Source of the DNA: Nitrospira sp.
GTDB lineage: Bacteria > Nitrospirota > Nitrospiria > Nitrospirales > Nitrospiraceae
Direction of reading: 5' to 3'
NCBI GenBank assembly: GCA_024998565.1
Contig: JACOEM010000006.1
Span: 124,001 to 188,000, forward strand
DNA length: 64,000 nucleotides
Under the pieces are notes generated by a model. That model did not search any database. It saw only the letters and a program-made list of their open reading frames with translations, and was not told the DNA's origin. Shown piece by piece: positions 9,233-18,243 of the stretch. The position numbers and the translations under genes are program-made. Positions within the stretch are counted from its first letter, which is position 1, and every line of letters begins with the position of its first letter.

Positions 9233-9610
9233 GGAAGAGGATGAAACGCATGTCGTGTAGATCGGAATCGCACGCACCGGCACAATGCGACCAGGTGATG
9301 CAATCTCGTCGTGGCGGGGTGTATTGCCTCATGGTGCGAAGGGCCTCTGCTGCAAATGGCAACAGTGGGGGATTGGAATCGGGGCCCTCTGCCTGCTACC
9401 TGCCCAGAAAATAAGCAAGAGACCAAGCGCGCAAACGGGAGCGTCGCTGGCACTTGTCTTGCTCGTGAAGGGCGCTATCAGCCGTTGATCGTCGGCGTTC
9501 CGATTGCCACCACTCACGCGCACCGCTCCTTGATCGACCCGCCGTCGCCGCTTGCCGGAGACCGGTCGCCTCCACGGGAACAGTCGCCCAACCGTTTCAG
9601 GGGAGCTATC
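9233..9610. other. Intergenic region without recognised gene
   Basis: Several open frames cross this stretch, including an upstream extension of the universal stress protein frame, but none has a ribosome-binding site plus a recognisable sequence. The stretch likely carries the promoter of the stress-protein/rnk operon. I see no clear -35/-10 pair or operator. Confidence 0.4.
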
Positions 9611-10588
9611 ATGACTAAGCCACTGATGACACGGATCCTTCTGGCGACCGATTTTTCTGATGGCGCAGTCTGTGCGCAGGACTATGCCGTCTATCTTGCC
9701 TCCCGCTGGGGAGCCAGGTTGGAGGTTCTGCATGTGATCGAGGCACCCCACCGGTTGAGTGCCGAGGCGGAATCCCTGGTCGCGGTTGTGCAGGCGCGGG
9801 CTGAGGCTGCGCGGCAGTTGGAGCAGGTGCGTGACGATCTGGCGCGGTGTGGCGTCTCCGCCAAGGTGCGGCTGGTTCTGGGGAATCCGGCAGAGCACAT
9901 TAGTGTGGCTGCAAAGAACGAGGGGGCAGAGCTTATCGTGTTGGGCGTCCAGGGACGTACCAACTTGCTGTATGGGCTGATCGGCAGCACAGTAGAACAG
10001 GTGGTAACAGAAGGGCCCTGTCCGGTGCTCGCGGTACCAGGGCTGCGTGAAGAAGGAGGCAAGCCCTCTGCGGCAATCGGAGAGACGTCGATCCGGCACA
10101 TCCTGGCGCCGGTGGATTTTTCAAGTCCCTCGCTGGATGCCGTCGAATATGCCATTCAACTTGCGAACGGCCTCGGCGCCACCGTTACGCTGATGCATGT
10201 GTTGGAACCGGTCTGCTACGACTTGGATTGCGGCCTGGGTGTAGTCGAACAGGAGGCGCGAAAACGAGACCATTGGAACAGGCAACTGGCGGAACTCCAG
10301 ACCCTCGTGACCTCGTTCGGATTGGCAGCCGACGTCGAGATTTCAGGGGGTATGGCTTCCGATGCGATTCTTGCCTCCGCGTTGCGCCATCGCTCCGATC
10401 TGATCGTGATGGGGACCCATGGCCGCCGCGGCATCTCCGCGCAACGGTTCGGAAGCGTGGCGGAGGCGGTGTTGCGCCGGGCAACCTGTCCGATCTTAAC
10501 GGTGAAGACGCCGAAATTCGCCGCGGGCCACCGTCGGATCGTGCCGCAAGCGATGAGTGCGGCGGACATTAAGGGAGTAGAGCCATGA
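9611..10588 (+). CDS. Tandem-domain universal stress protein
   Basis: Two UspA domains in 325 residues. Each has the ATP-binding pattern G-x2-G-x9-G-S/T: GVQGRTNLLYGLIGST in the first domain and GTHGRRGISAQRFGS in the second. Each domain starts with a strand ending in an aspartate (LLATDFS, LAPVDFS), as in nucleotide-binding members. I start at ATG 9611, which has AGGGGAG upstream; the frame runs further back without a start that has a ribosome-binding site. The stop overlaps the rnk start (ATGA), so the two are coupled. Two other tandem USP genes lie elsewhere in the window. Confidence 0.9.
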   Translation: MTKPLMTRILLATDFSDGAVCAQDYAVYLASRWGARLEVLHVIEAPHRLSAEAESLVAVVQARAEAARQLEQVRDDLARCGVSAKVRLVLGNPAEHISVAAKNEGAELIVLGVQGRTNLLYGLIGSTVEQVVTEGPCPVLAVPGLREEGGKPSAAIGETSIRHILAPVDFSSPSLDAVEYAIQLANGLGATVTLMHVLEPVCYDLDCGLGVVEQEARKRDHWNRQLAELQTLVTSFGLAADVEISGGMASDAILASALRHRSDLIVMGTHGRRGISAQRFGSVAEAVLRRATCPILTVKTPKFAAGHRRIVPQAMSAADIKGVEP

Positions 10589-11001
10589 ACCAGCGCGATA
10601 TTTATATTACCGAAGTTGACTTGAGCCGACTCAGAGACGTCCTGAAGGCTCGCATCAGTATCGAGGCGCGCGACCGGGATCATCTGGAGAGCTTGGAGAA
10701 TGAGCTCGATCGCGCCCATGTCGTGGACCCGTCCGCCGTTCCCCATGATGTGGTCACGATGAATTCCCAAGTCCGGATCGAAGACGTCGAGACCGGCATG
10801 GAAACGGTCTACACGCTCGTATTTCCTTCTGATGCCGGGATCCAGGAGAAGAAGCTGTCCATCCTTGCGCCGATCGGGACCGCTCTGTTGGGGGCCCGCG
10901 CGGGTGAGACGGTGGACTGGTCCGTGCCGGCGGGGGTGCGAACCGTGCGTATCAAGGAAGTCTTGTACCAGCCGGAAGCTGCAGGGGATTTTCACCTATA
11001 G
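10585..11001 (+). CDS. rnk: Rnk-like nucleoside diphosphate kinase regulator (GreA/B C-terminal fold)
   Basis: 138 residues: a short N-terminal coiled segment and a GreA/GreB C-terminal FKBP-like domain, with VVTMNSQVRIEDVETG and the run LGARAGETVDW typical of the family (L-G-x-x-x-G-D/E-x-V/I-x-W). Rnk binds RNA polymerase near the secondary channel and influences nucleotide pools in E. coli. It overlaps the universal stress protein gene by four bases and probably belongs to a stress-response operon. Confidence 0.87.
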   Translation: MNQRDIYITEVDLSRLRDVLKARISIEARDRDHLESLENELDRAHVVDPSAVPHDVVTMNSQVRIEDVETGMETVYTLVFPSDAGIQEKKLSILAPIGTALLGARAGETVDWSVPAGVRTVRIKEVLYQPEAAGDFHL

Positions 11002-11167
11002 GCCAGGCGGTAATGAAGGCATTCGCATGAGGTGCGGGTGAGGGGGCCGGCGATCAACGATTGCCGGGCCTGGTGCGCCAAAAATATCTGGCCGTCCGAT
11101 CGATCGCAGGGGCGGTGATGCGGTGGTAGGCTGTGGTCCCACATCATAAACCATACCGGAGGGAACG

Positions 11168-11602
11168 ATGGAAGTTCGCAGTAAGGTCTATACGTATCGA
11201 ACGGCCGTGAAATGGACGGAACAGAAAAAAGGAACGATTACCTGCGAAGGAAAACCGGATATCCAGGTGGCGACACCTCCGGAGTTCAAAGGACATGAGG
11301 GGATCTGGTCGCCGGAGGACTTGTATGTGGCGTCGGCCAATATCTGCCTGATGACGACGTTTCTGGCGGTCGCCGAACGGGCCGGATTGACCTTCACGTC
11401 GTACCACTGTGAGGCGGAAGGACGATTGGAACTCGTAGAGGGAAAGTTTCAGGTCACCGTGATTACGTTGCGTCCGCAGATTGCGCTTCAGTCGGGAAGC
11501 GATGCGGCGAAAGCCAAGGAGCTCATCGAGAAGGCGGAAGCCAACTGCCTGATCTCGAATTCGATGAAAACACGCATCACCCTTGAACCGACCATCGCCT
11601 GA
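11168..11602 (+). CDS. OsmC family protein
   Basis: 144 residues with the OsmC fold. Two conserved cysteines lie in ASANICLMTTFLAVA and AEANCLISNSM, the pair used for peroxide reduction in OsmC/Ohr proteins. A GGAGGG site lies just upstream of ATG 11168. It probably reduces organic hydroperoxides or acts on persulfides. It is monocistronic or the tail of the USP/rnk group; a second OsmC gene lies in the sulfur region, and the two are only distantly alike. Confidence 0.85.
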   Translation: MEVRSKVYTYRTAVKWTEQKKGTITCEGKPDIQVATPPEFKGHEGIWSPEDLYVASANICLMTTFLAVAERAGLTFTSYHCEAEGRLELVEGKFQVTVITLRPQIALQSGSDAAKAKELIEKAEANCLISNSMKTRITLEPTIA

Positions 11603-11827
11603 CGTTCCGGATTGTGGCATCCTGCGCCAGCCGGGATCGGGTGGTGGGGTGATTCTCTCCACGGCCCGCCCGGCTGGGCGTCGAGTTCTTCCGCGAATCG
11701 GTTACTCTCACCCTGTTTCTCTTATTTCCCTTGGTTGTCCCTTCCTGTTCAACTGGCACGAGGATCGCATTCTCATCGTCGTATGTGGGGTGCCACGGGT
11801 GTGCGGCAGCTCCTTGCAAAGGAGAAG

Positions 11828-12196
11828 ATGATGAACGCCAGAGTCACCGGTCCGGTTCTCCTGTCGATGCTCCTCATTGCGGCGGTCGGCAGCGGTTCGT
11901 ATGCGGCCGGGGGGAATGTGGCCAAAGGCAAAGTGCTTTTTACCAATCTCTGTATCCGTTGCCATGGAGTCGATGGGAAGGGCGATGCCTACATGAAGTT
12001 TAATCCGCCGGTCGCCGATCTCAGCGCTCCGGCCGTGCAGAGCAAGCTGGATGGATCTCTCATGAAAGCCATTCACGACGGACGGAAAGATACTGCCATG
12101 GGAGCCTGGAAATTCGTCCTCTCCGACGAGGAGATCCGTGACGTGACGGCCTACGTACGAGTGCTCGGGAGTAACGCCAATCGCACACTACCGTAA
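11828..12196 (+). CDS. Monoheme class I cytochrome c
   Basis: About 122 residues with a Sec signal peptide and one heme motif, CIRCH. The distal ligand is probably the Met in DTAMGAWKF. The ending DEEIRDVTAYVRVLG is the usual C-terminal helix of small cytochromes c. It is periplasmic. ATG 11828 (or 11831) follows AAAGGAGAAG. It heads a row of cytochrome genes in front of the Rieske/cytochrome b complex and may carry electrons to or from it. Confidence 0.88.
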   Translation: MMNARVTGPVLLSMLLIAAVGSGSYAAGGNVAKGKVLFTNLCIRCHGVDGKGDAYMKFNPPVADLSAPAVQSKLDGSLMKAIHDGRKDTAMGAWKFVLSDEEIRDVTAYVRVLGSNANRTLP

Positions 12197-12217
12197 CCGA
12201 ATGGAAGGGATTGTCTG

Positions 12218-12688
12218 ATGAACTGGCGCGTGCTTGGGCTGGGAACCGCAGTGTTATGGATGGTCACGGTGGGCGTGATTGTGGCGTTGTTCGTACAGGG
12301 GCATACCAGGCCGGGGGCCGACGGGCGCACGGAAATTCTCCTGGCGCCGGCGGAGCGGGATCTGATCCTGGCGGAGATGCGGCAATTGCTCAAGTCGGTG
12401 CATGGGGTGGTGACGGTATTGGGAAGCCCGGACCAAAACCTCAAGGCCGCAGAAGCCGCAGCCCGCTCGGCAGGCATGGCGATGGCGGCAGACGTCAATC
12501 CCGCCGTCATGTTGAAACTCCCTCTGCCGTTTAAACAAATGGGCATGTCCATTCATAAGGATATGGATCATCTGGCTGACGGCATTGCGCAGGGGGAATC
12601 CTCCGTACAAATTCTCAATCGTCTGTCGAGTATGACGGCGCGCTGCACCACCTGCCATGACATGTATCGGTTTGCGACAACGAAGTAG
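12218..12688 (+). CDS. Membrane-anchored cytochrome c'-like (class II) protein
   Basis: 156 residues. An N-terminal helix (about 7-27) anchors a mostly helical periplasmic domain, and the single heme motif CTTCH sits at residues 143-147, close to the C-terminus, as in cytochromes c'. Two stretches in the middle (ERDLILAEMRQLL, IHKDMDHLADGI) fit the four-helix bundle. Class II proteins of this type bind NO or carry electrons. It lies 21 bases after the previous cytochrome. Confidence 0.8.
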   Translation: MNWRVLGLGTAVLWMVTVGVIVALFVQGHTRPGADGRTEILLAPAERDLILAEMRQLLKSVHGVVTVLGSPDQNLKAAEAAARSAGMAMAADVNPAVMLKLPLPFKQMGMSIHKDMDHLADGIAQGESSVQILNRLSSMTARCTTCHDMYRFATTK

Positions 12689-12885
12689 CGGTCCGCGATC
12701 AGGCGTCGGCATCGGGGGGAGATTTGGAGCGTCGAGAGCAGGTCGGTTGAGTGAACACTGAATCCATTTCTTCTGCGATGACTCATACCCATCGAGATAG
12801 CGAGTAACCGGCAGTCTGTGAATCCGAATGCGCATGGTCGAAAGCCGGCGGCCGAGAGCGTGATCGCAACCAAGGAGGTGCTGTG

Positions 12886-13104
12886 ATGTCATGCAATGTA
12901 GGTGGTATTGAACGGCCGGTCCGGATTGTGCTCGGCATCCTGTTGATCGGCATCGGTGTTTTCGCCGGGCTACCGCCGGTCGGTATGGGGATTGCGCTGG
13001 CAATGGGAACGATTGCGCTGGTCACAGGCGCGCTGGGGTTCTGCCCGGTATGGACGTTGTTGGGGATTAATACCTGTCCGCTCAATGCGGGGAAAAAGTC
13101 GTAA
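12886..13104 (+). CDS. DUF2892 small membrane protein
   Basis: 72 residues with two membrane helices and the DUF2892 signature: an N-terminal NVGGIERPVRIVLGILLI and a C-terminal LGFCPVWTLLGINTC. Many DUF2892 proteins accompany rhodanese or sulfur-handling genes, which fits the sulfur-oxidising genes downstream. AAGGAGG lies seven bases before ATG 12886; the GTG three bases earlier is less likely. The two conserved cysteines near the C-terminus may be redox-active. Confidence 0.82.
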   Translation: MSCNVGGIERPVRIVLGILLIGIGVFAGLPPVGMGIALAMGTIALVTGALGFCPVWTLLGINTCPLNAGKKS

Positions 13105-13140
13105 GCAGTAAGGCGATCGAGCGGCAGGCAGGAATGACTT

Positions 13141-13692
13141 GTGAGCCATCAAGAAGAGCCTGATCACCGGCCGGAGGGAGGATTTTCCACTCCGGTCGGG
13201 TCACGGCGGACATTTTTTCACTGGGTGACGGTTGCCGCGGCTGCTGTGGTCGGGGTGGGGTTGGCTGTTCCGCTGCTCGGCTCGCTGATCTCTCCGGCCT
13301 TCATACGCCGCCGACGGGCGTGGGTGGATGTCGGTCCTGTCGATGCATTGCCGGCGGGGCGCCCCACACAATTGGATCATGTCACGACTGTGCGTGACGG
13401 TTGGCTGGAAGCCACGTCGCATAAAGCGGTGTGGGCCGTGAAGCAACCGCAAGGCGAGGTGACGGTGTTTTCGCCGATCTGCACCCATTTGGGATGCGGG
13501 TATCGCTGGGACGACGCAGAAAAGAAGTTTCTGTGCCCCTGCCACGGCAGTTCGTTTGATGTGAACGGCCAGGTGTTAGGGGGGCCTGCTCCGCGCCCGC
13601 TGGACAGGCTTCCTGCAAAGGTGGAGGGCGGCCGGCTCCTCGTGATGTACCAAGACTTCAAATCCGGTCTTCCACAGAGTGTGGAGTTATAA
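13141..13692 (+). CDS. petC: Rieske iron-sulfur subunit of bc-type complex
   Basis: 183 residues. A twin-arginine type start (GSRRTFFHW) and one membrane helix (about 27-50) are followed by a Rieske domain. The [2Fe-2S] ligands are in CTHLGC (114-119) and CPCHG (132-136). The start is GTG 13141. It donates electrons from quinol to the cytochrome c part of the complex. The cytochrome b gene follows after 19 bases, so they form one operon. Confidence 0.93.
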   Translation: MSHQEEPDHRPEGGFSTPVGSRRTFFHWVTVAAAAVVGVGLAVPLLGSLISPAFIRRRRAWVDVGPVDALPAGRPTQLDHVTTVRDGWLEATSHKAVWAVKQPQGEVTVFSPICTHLGCGYRWDDAEKKFLCPCHGSSFDVNGQVLGGPAPRPLDRLPAKVEGGRLLVMYQDFKSGLPQSVEL

Positions 13693-13711
13693 CCCGCGTC
13701 CCACGAGGAAT

Positions 13712-15037
13712 ATGCCGTCTCGCCTGTACGATTGGCTCGACCGTCGGTTGAACCTGAAGCCGGTGCAACGTACGCTGCTCGATGAGCCGATCCCCGGTGG
13801 AGCCAGTTGGATTTACGTCTTCGGTTCCGTGACGCTGTTTCTGTTCGTCCTCCAGGCGGCCACCGGTATGTTCCTCGCGCTCTATTATGCCCCCACGCCG
13901 GACCACGCCTACGACAGCGTCAGATTCATTGAAACCGACATCACGTTCGGCTGGTTCGTGCGCGGGCTTCACCACTGGGGCGCGTCGTCGATGGTCGTGG
14001 CGATCGGCCTCCACATGCTCCAGACGTTTCTCTATGGCGCCTACAAAAAACCTCGTGAAGTGATGTGGATGGTCGGGGTGGTGCTGTTCCTCGTCGTGAT
14101 GACCTTTGCGTTTACCGGCTACCTGCTGCCCTGGGACCAAACTGCCTATTGGGCGACGCAGATCGGCATCAACATGGTGGGCACGGTTCCGCTCATCGGT
14201 GATTTCTTTTCACGGGTCTTGCGAGGAGGAGAAATCCTCGGGGCATTGACGCTCTCGCGGTTTTTTGCGATCCACGTGTTGTTTCTCCCCGCCATCCTGA
14301 TCGGCGGGATCGCGCTGCATCTCTTTGTGCTGCGGCGGGTGGGGCCGGCCGGACCCTGGACCGACGATCGGGCCTCGCTGAGCAGCGAGACCTTCGCTCC
14401 CAGGCAGGTCTACATGGATGCGGTAGTGATCGCCGCGGTGTTTCTCGTGGTTGCTACGCTGGCGTTCAGCATCCCCCTGCCCCTGACGGATAAAGCCAAC
14501 CCGTCCGATACGAACTTCGTGCCGGTGCCCGAATGGTACTTTCTCTTCTACTACGAGTTGCTCAAATACGTACACGGGCCGCTTGAGCCGCTTGCGACTT
14601 GGGTCCTGCCTCTTTGCGTGATTTTGATCATGTTGTGCTGGCCGTTCATCGATCGCAATCCGGTTCGCAACCCCATCCGGCGTCCGGTAGCGCTGGGCAG
14701 CGGCCTGCTCTTTCTGTTCGTCGTGTTCGGCCTCTTAGGCATCTCGCTCAAGAATCTGTACGCCGTGCCGAGAACCGATCCGGCCATCGCTCAGGGGCGG
14801 GCGATGTATGCCCAGCTCGGTTGTGTCGGCTGTCATCGCATTCACGGTGAAGGAGGCGCCGTCGCCCCCGACCTGTCCACGATCGGGGACACCAGGCCGG
14901 ACCGGGCGTGGCATCTGAAGCATTTCCGCGATCCGCAATCCGTATCGCCGGGATCGTTCATGCCGAAGTTCCCGCTCACCGATCAACAGCTCAATGACTT
15001 GACCAGCTACATGTTGAGTTTGAAGCGGGCGACGTAA
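13712..15037 (+). CDS. Cytochrome b with fused subunit IV and C-terminal cytochrome c domain
   Basis: A 441-residue fusion. Residues 1-215 are a b6-type cytochrome b with two histidine pairs for the two b hemes (H87 or H88 and H101; H188 and H203). Residues 230-350 match subunit IV and include the quinol-site PEWY (273-276). Residues 355-441 are a monoheme cytochrome c domain with CVGCH (371-375) and a candidate Met ligand in GSFMPKFP. The usual separate cytochrome c1 or f is therefore replaced by a fused domain. ATG 13712 follows CACGAGGA. Confidence 0.92.
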   Translation: MPSRLYDWLDRRLNLKPVQRTLLDEPIPGGASWIYVFGSVTLFLFVLQAATGMFLALYYAPTPDHAYDSVRFIETDITFGWFVRGLHHWGASSMVVAIGLHMLQTFLYGAYKKPREVMWMVGVVLFLVVMTFAFTGYLLPWDQTAYWATQIGINMVGTVPLIGDFFSRVLRGGEILGALTLSRFFAIHVLFLPAILIGGIALHLFVLRRVGPAGPWTDDRASLSSETFAPRQVYMDAVVIAAVFLVVATLAFSIPLPLTDKANPSDTNFVPVPEWYFLFYYELLKYVHGPLEPLATWVLPLCVILIMLCWPFIDRNPVRNPIRRPVALGSGLLFLFVVFGLLGISLKNLYAVPRTDPAIAQGRAMYAQLGCVGCHRIHGEGGAVAPDLSTIGDTRPDRAWHLKHFRDPQSVSPGSFMPKFPLTDQQLNDLTSYMLSLKRAT

Positions 15038-15087
15038 GGCGGGAGCAGATGAGTCTATTCCTGGAAACCTTTTGGGGGAGAATCGTC

Positions 15088-15438
15088 ATGCGAACTACAG
15101 TTAGTTTGAGCCTCACGCTGCTGTGTGCGCTGGGAACGATTCCGATCAGTTTGGCCGCCTCCGGAAAGGGGAATCCCGAGGCCGGTCAGAAGTTGTATCG
15201 CGAGAGTTGCCAGAATTGTCATGGGCCGGCTGGAAAAGGTGACAGCGACATGGCGGCCTACCTGGCGCCGCCCCCCGCCAATCTCACGGCCAAGGCGACG
15301 CAGGAGAAGACCGATGCGCAGTTGCGCAAGGTGATTGAGGAGGGGCGTCCCGGCACAGCCATGATCGGCTATGCGGCCGCCTTCAATGAGGAGAAGTTGG
15401 CCGATGTGATTGCCTACATTCGCTCGCTCAAACCCTGA
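15088..15438 (+). CDS. Monoheme cytochrome c, partner of bc complex
   Basis: 116 residues with a signal peptide cleaved after SLAAS, the heme motif CQNCH and a candidate Met ligand in GTAMIGYAAAF. The C-terminus DVIAYIRSLKP is the usual last helix. It starts 50 bases after the cytochrome b/c gene with GGGGGAG before the ATG. By position it is the likely soluble electron acceptor of the complex. Confidence 0.87.
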   Translation: MRTTVSLSLTLLCALGTIPISLAASGKGNPEAGQKLYRESCQNCHGPAGKGDSDMAAYLAPPPANLTAKATQEKTDAQLRKVIEEGRPGTAMIGYAAAFNEEKLADVIAYIRSLKP

Positions 15439-15682
15439 TCTGGCAGTGGATCCGCGAGACTGATTATTTCCCGAATCCTTTTCCACAAACCTGTCCCTAA
15501 TCACCACATTCAAGACGGTGGTGTCTGAGTTCTCTGTAGCACGATGCCGCAGGCGGGCGGGAGGGACTGTGGCTTTTGTCGCCAAGTATGCCGGTACGCA
15601 TGCCCCGTAGGGCAAGTCGAAAGCTAATTCTCGTAGGTGAGCTCCTGTCGACGTGGTATGTAGTTTGCGAGACTATCTACGT

Positions 15683-16528
15683 ATGAAACACATATTGTTC
15701 AGCGCCATCATGATCGTCGCGTTCATGGCAGGTTGCGTCGACTCGAAGGAAACACGCAGCGGCGCACAGTCTGCCATGAGTCAAGCCGAGCCGGACAGGC
15801 TTGATGCCCTCTTCAGCCATCCCTCCCCCGATTCCATCCCCGGCGGCCAGCGCGGGGAGCAGATCCGGCTGGGGTATGAGCTCGTCGTTCATACGCAGGA
15901 ATTCGCCGCACCCTACGTAGGGAATCGGCTCACGTGCGCCAATTGTCATTTGGACGCAGGGCTCGATCCCAATTCGGCGTCCTATGTCGGGCTCTCGCGG
16001 GCCTATCCGGAATATCGCGCGCGGACCGGTCGTGTTGTGACCTTGGCCGACCGTATCAATGAATGTTTTGAACGCAGCTTGAACGGCAAGCCGATTCCGT
16101 CGGACAGCCACAAGCTCCGGGCCATCGTGGACTACATCGAATGGTTGTCGAAAGATGTTCCGGCCGGAAGCCGGATGGCCTGGCGCGGCATCCCGCGGAT
16201 TCAAGCGCCCAAGCCGCCGGATGTGGCGAACGGCGCCAAGGTGTTCACGTCCCGTTGCGCATTTTGTCATGGAGCGGACGGGCAGGGCACCATGGCGGCT
16301 CCTCCCGTGTGGGGGCCTCAGTCTTACAACATCGGCGCGGAGATGGCGCGCATTCCGGTGGCCGCTGCCTTCATCAAATCCAACATGCCTCGCACCAGAG
16401 GATGGGCCCTGTCGGATCAGGATGCCTATGACGTCGCGGCGTATATCAACTCCCAGCCACGCCCGGATTTTCCCGACAAGGGCAATGACTGGCCGAAGGG
16501 AGGGAAACCGGCGGATGCACCCTATTGA
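15683..16528 (+). CDS. Diheme lipoprotein of the TsdA (thiosulfate dehydrogenase) family
   Basis: 281 residues with a lipobox (MAGC, Cys18). Two heme motifs, CANCH (85-89) and CAFCH (192-196), belong to TsdA-like domains. The stretch LADRINECFERSLNGKP places a cysteine (C128) where TsdA uses Cys as the axial ligand of the active-site heme. FIKSNMP near 231-236 matches the Lys/Met ligand region of heme 2, and GPQSYNIGAEM is typical. TsdA oxidises thiosulfate to tetrathionate or works in reverse. It is lipid-anchored instead of soluble. A short repeat follows before the OsmC gene. Confidence 0.8.
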   Translation: MKHILFSAIMIVAFMAGCVDSKETRSGAQSAMSQAEPDRLDALFSHPSPDSIPGGQRGEQIRLGYELVVHTQEFAAPYVGNRLTCANCHLDAGLDPNSASYVGLSRAYPEYRARTGRVVTLADRINECFERSLNGKPIPSDSHKLRAIVDYIEWLSKDVPAGSRMAWRGIPRIQAPKPPDVANGAKVFTSRCAFCHGADGQGTMAAPPVWGPQSYNIGAEMARIPVAAAFIKSNMPRTRGWALSDQDAYDVAAYINSQPRPDFPDKGNDWPKGGKPADAPY

Positions 16529-16612
16529 ACGAGTGAAACGCTCTTCGTGGCGCGTATCTCGTGGCACACCCCTCTTGGGAAAGAACAACGAGATGCGACG
16601 TATGAGATGCGA
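16528..16612. repeat. Dispersed GTGAAACG / CGTATCTCGT repeat, family A
   Basis: The spacer contains GAGTGAAACG, GCGTATCTCGTGG and, after a loop, ACGAGATGCGACG, a degenerate inverted arrangement also seen at 20331, 25636, 41643, 48347, 49409 and 55082. The copy begins at the stop of the TsdA-like gene. Confidence 0.55.
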
Positions 16613-16627
16613 GCGGAGGAGGACGAA

Positions 16628-17062
16628 ATGAAACTCAGTGTGGCGTATCAGGGGGGAGCGCGGTACGACATCCTGAGCGACCGGCATCGCGTGGTCACGG
16701 ATCAGCCGGTTGAAGATGGGGGGGCCGATGCCGGCATGAGTCCCGTGGAATTATTTGTCGGTTCGGTGGCGAGTTGTGTCGGGTACTTTGTCGGCCAGTT
16801 CTGCGCGCGACACGATATCTCTCGCGAGGGACTGAAGGTAGAAGCGGAGTGGACGATAGCCGAAGCGCCGCATCGAGTCGGGCAGATCCAACTCGCCATT
16901 CGCCTGCCCCATCGAATTACGCCCGAGCTGAGAGAACGGCTGCTGAAGGTGGCGCACGGGTGTACGGTCCATCAATCGATCGTGGTCCCTGCCGCTATCG
17001 CCATCGAGCTGAATCCGCACGGGCATCCGGCGACGGTATCTGATCTTACGGAGGAACAGTGA
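16628..17062 (+). CDS. OsmC family protein in sulfur cluster
   Basis: 144 residues with OsmC-type cysteines in GSVASCVGYFVG and AHGCTVHQSI. GAGGACGAA precedes ATG 16628. OsmC-like proteins in sulfur-oxidation loci have been proposed to handle organic or persulfide sulfur. Its stop overlaps the ATG of the sulfite-dehydrogenase gene, so translation is coupled and a role in the same pathway is likely. The sequence differs clearly from the other OsmC protein of the window. Confidence 0.83.
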   Translation: MKLSVAYQGGARYDILSDRHRVVTDQPVEDGGADAGMSPVELFVGSVASCVGYFVGQFCARHDISREGLKVEAEWTIAEAPHRVGQIQLAIRLPHRITPELRERLLKVAHGCTVHQSIVVPAAIAIELNPHGHPATVSDLTEEQ

Positions 17063-18243
17063 TGACAGTGTCCCGACGGGAATGGTTGCGAACGGTGCTG
17101 CAAGGAATCGGCATCGGAATGGCGGCCGGGTCAGGGGTTTCCTCGATCGCCACCGCGCAGGGGAGTGAGGCGGGGCAGGGAACCGGGCCTCTGACCGTGC
17201 GAGTGACCAGGCCGTTCGACGCAGAAACACCGGTCCGGGAATTTGCCTCCTGGCTCACACCCAATGAGCGATTTTTCACGCGCAGTCACTTCGGCCCTCC
17301 CCCGGCCGACTCGGTGAAGCCGGACGCCTGGCAACTGACGGTCAAGGGGCTGGTCAAAGAGGAGCTGACGCTCAACCTCAAAGACTTACAACAACTCGAA
17401 GCCGTCACCCTGACCGCCGTCCTGCAATGCAGCGGAAACGGACGCGCGCACCATCGTCCCAAAGTGCCCGGGGTGCAGTGGGAGCGCGGGGCGGTCGGCA
17501 ATGCGCAATGGACCGGCGTGCGGCTTCGCGATGTGCTGCAGCGAGCCGGCGTGAAACCGCAGGGAGTCCACGTGCAATTGCAGGGGGCGGACCGGCCGGC
17601 GCTGGCGACGGTGCCGCTGTTCACCCGAAGTATTCCCCTCGCAAAGGCCCTCCATCCCGATACACTTCTGGCCTATGAGATGAACGGCCGTCCGCTGCCC
17701 CTGCTGCATGGCGCGCCGCTGCGGGTGATTACCCCCGGCTGGATGGCGGAGTCCTGCATGAAGTGGCTGACCGAGATTACGGTTCGGTCTGATGAAACGC
17801 CCGGCTACTACATGCAGCAGGCCTATCGTATTCCGGAAACGGCCGTTCGCCTATCATCCGGGTTGCCGGGAAGCGCAATGGTTCCGGTCGAGCAGATGCC
17901 CGTTAAGTCGCTCATCGCCGCTCCGGCGGAGGGAGACACGGTACGGATCGGGCCGGTCACGGTTCAAGGTGTCGCCTGGGCCGGCGAGGCGCCGGTGGTG
18001 AAGGTCGAAGTGTCCTGCGACGACGGAAAGACCTGGGAGCAGGCCCGGTTATTGGGAGAGGGGCAGCCCTATGCCTGGCGACAATGGCAGGTTGTGTGGA
18101 ACGCCCGCACGCCAGGGCCCACTGCGATTCTCTGCCGCGCCACCGATGCGCAGGGGCAGGAACAACCGGCCACCAGCCCTTGGAATCCCGGTGGATTTTT
18201 ATGGAACGGATGGGATCGCCTGTCTGTCACGGTGGCGGCATGA
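17062..18243 (+). CDS. SorA-like molybdopterin sulfite dehydrogenase
   Basis: 393 residues with a twin-arginine start (SRREWL), so exported folded with cofactor. Residues about 45-260 are the oxidoreductase molybdopterin domain; the molybdenum-binding cysteine is C123 in LQCSGNGR. Residues 280-393 form the Mo-co dimerisation domain with VEVSCDDGKTWEQA. This is the sulfite oxidase/SorA plan, which oxidises sulfite to sulfate in the periplasm. The diheme cytochrome gene overlaps its stop (ATGA), matching the SorAB arrangement. Confidence 0.88.
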   Translation: MTVSRREWLRTVLQGIGIGMAAGSGVSSIATAQGSEAGQGTGPLTVRVTRPFDAETPVREFASWLTPNERFFTRSHFGPPPADSVKPDAWQLTVKGLVKEELTLNLKDLQQLEAVTLTAVLQCSGNGRAHHRPKVPGVQWERGAVGNAQWTGVRLRDVLQRAGVKPQGVHVQLQGADRPALATVPLFTRSIPLAKALHPDTLLAYEMNGRPLPLLHGAPLRVITPGWMAESCMKWLTEITVRSDETPGYYMQQAYRIPETAVRLSSGLPGSAMVPVEQMPVKSLIAAPAEGDTVRIGPVTVQGVAWAGEAPVVKVEVSCDDGKTWEQARLLGEGQPYAWRQWQVVWNARTPGPTAILCRATDAQGQEQPATSPWNPGGFLWNGWDRLSVTVAA

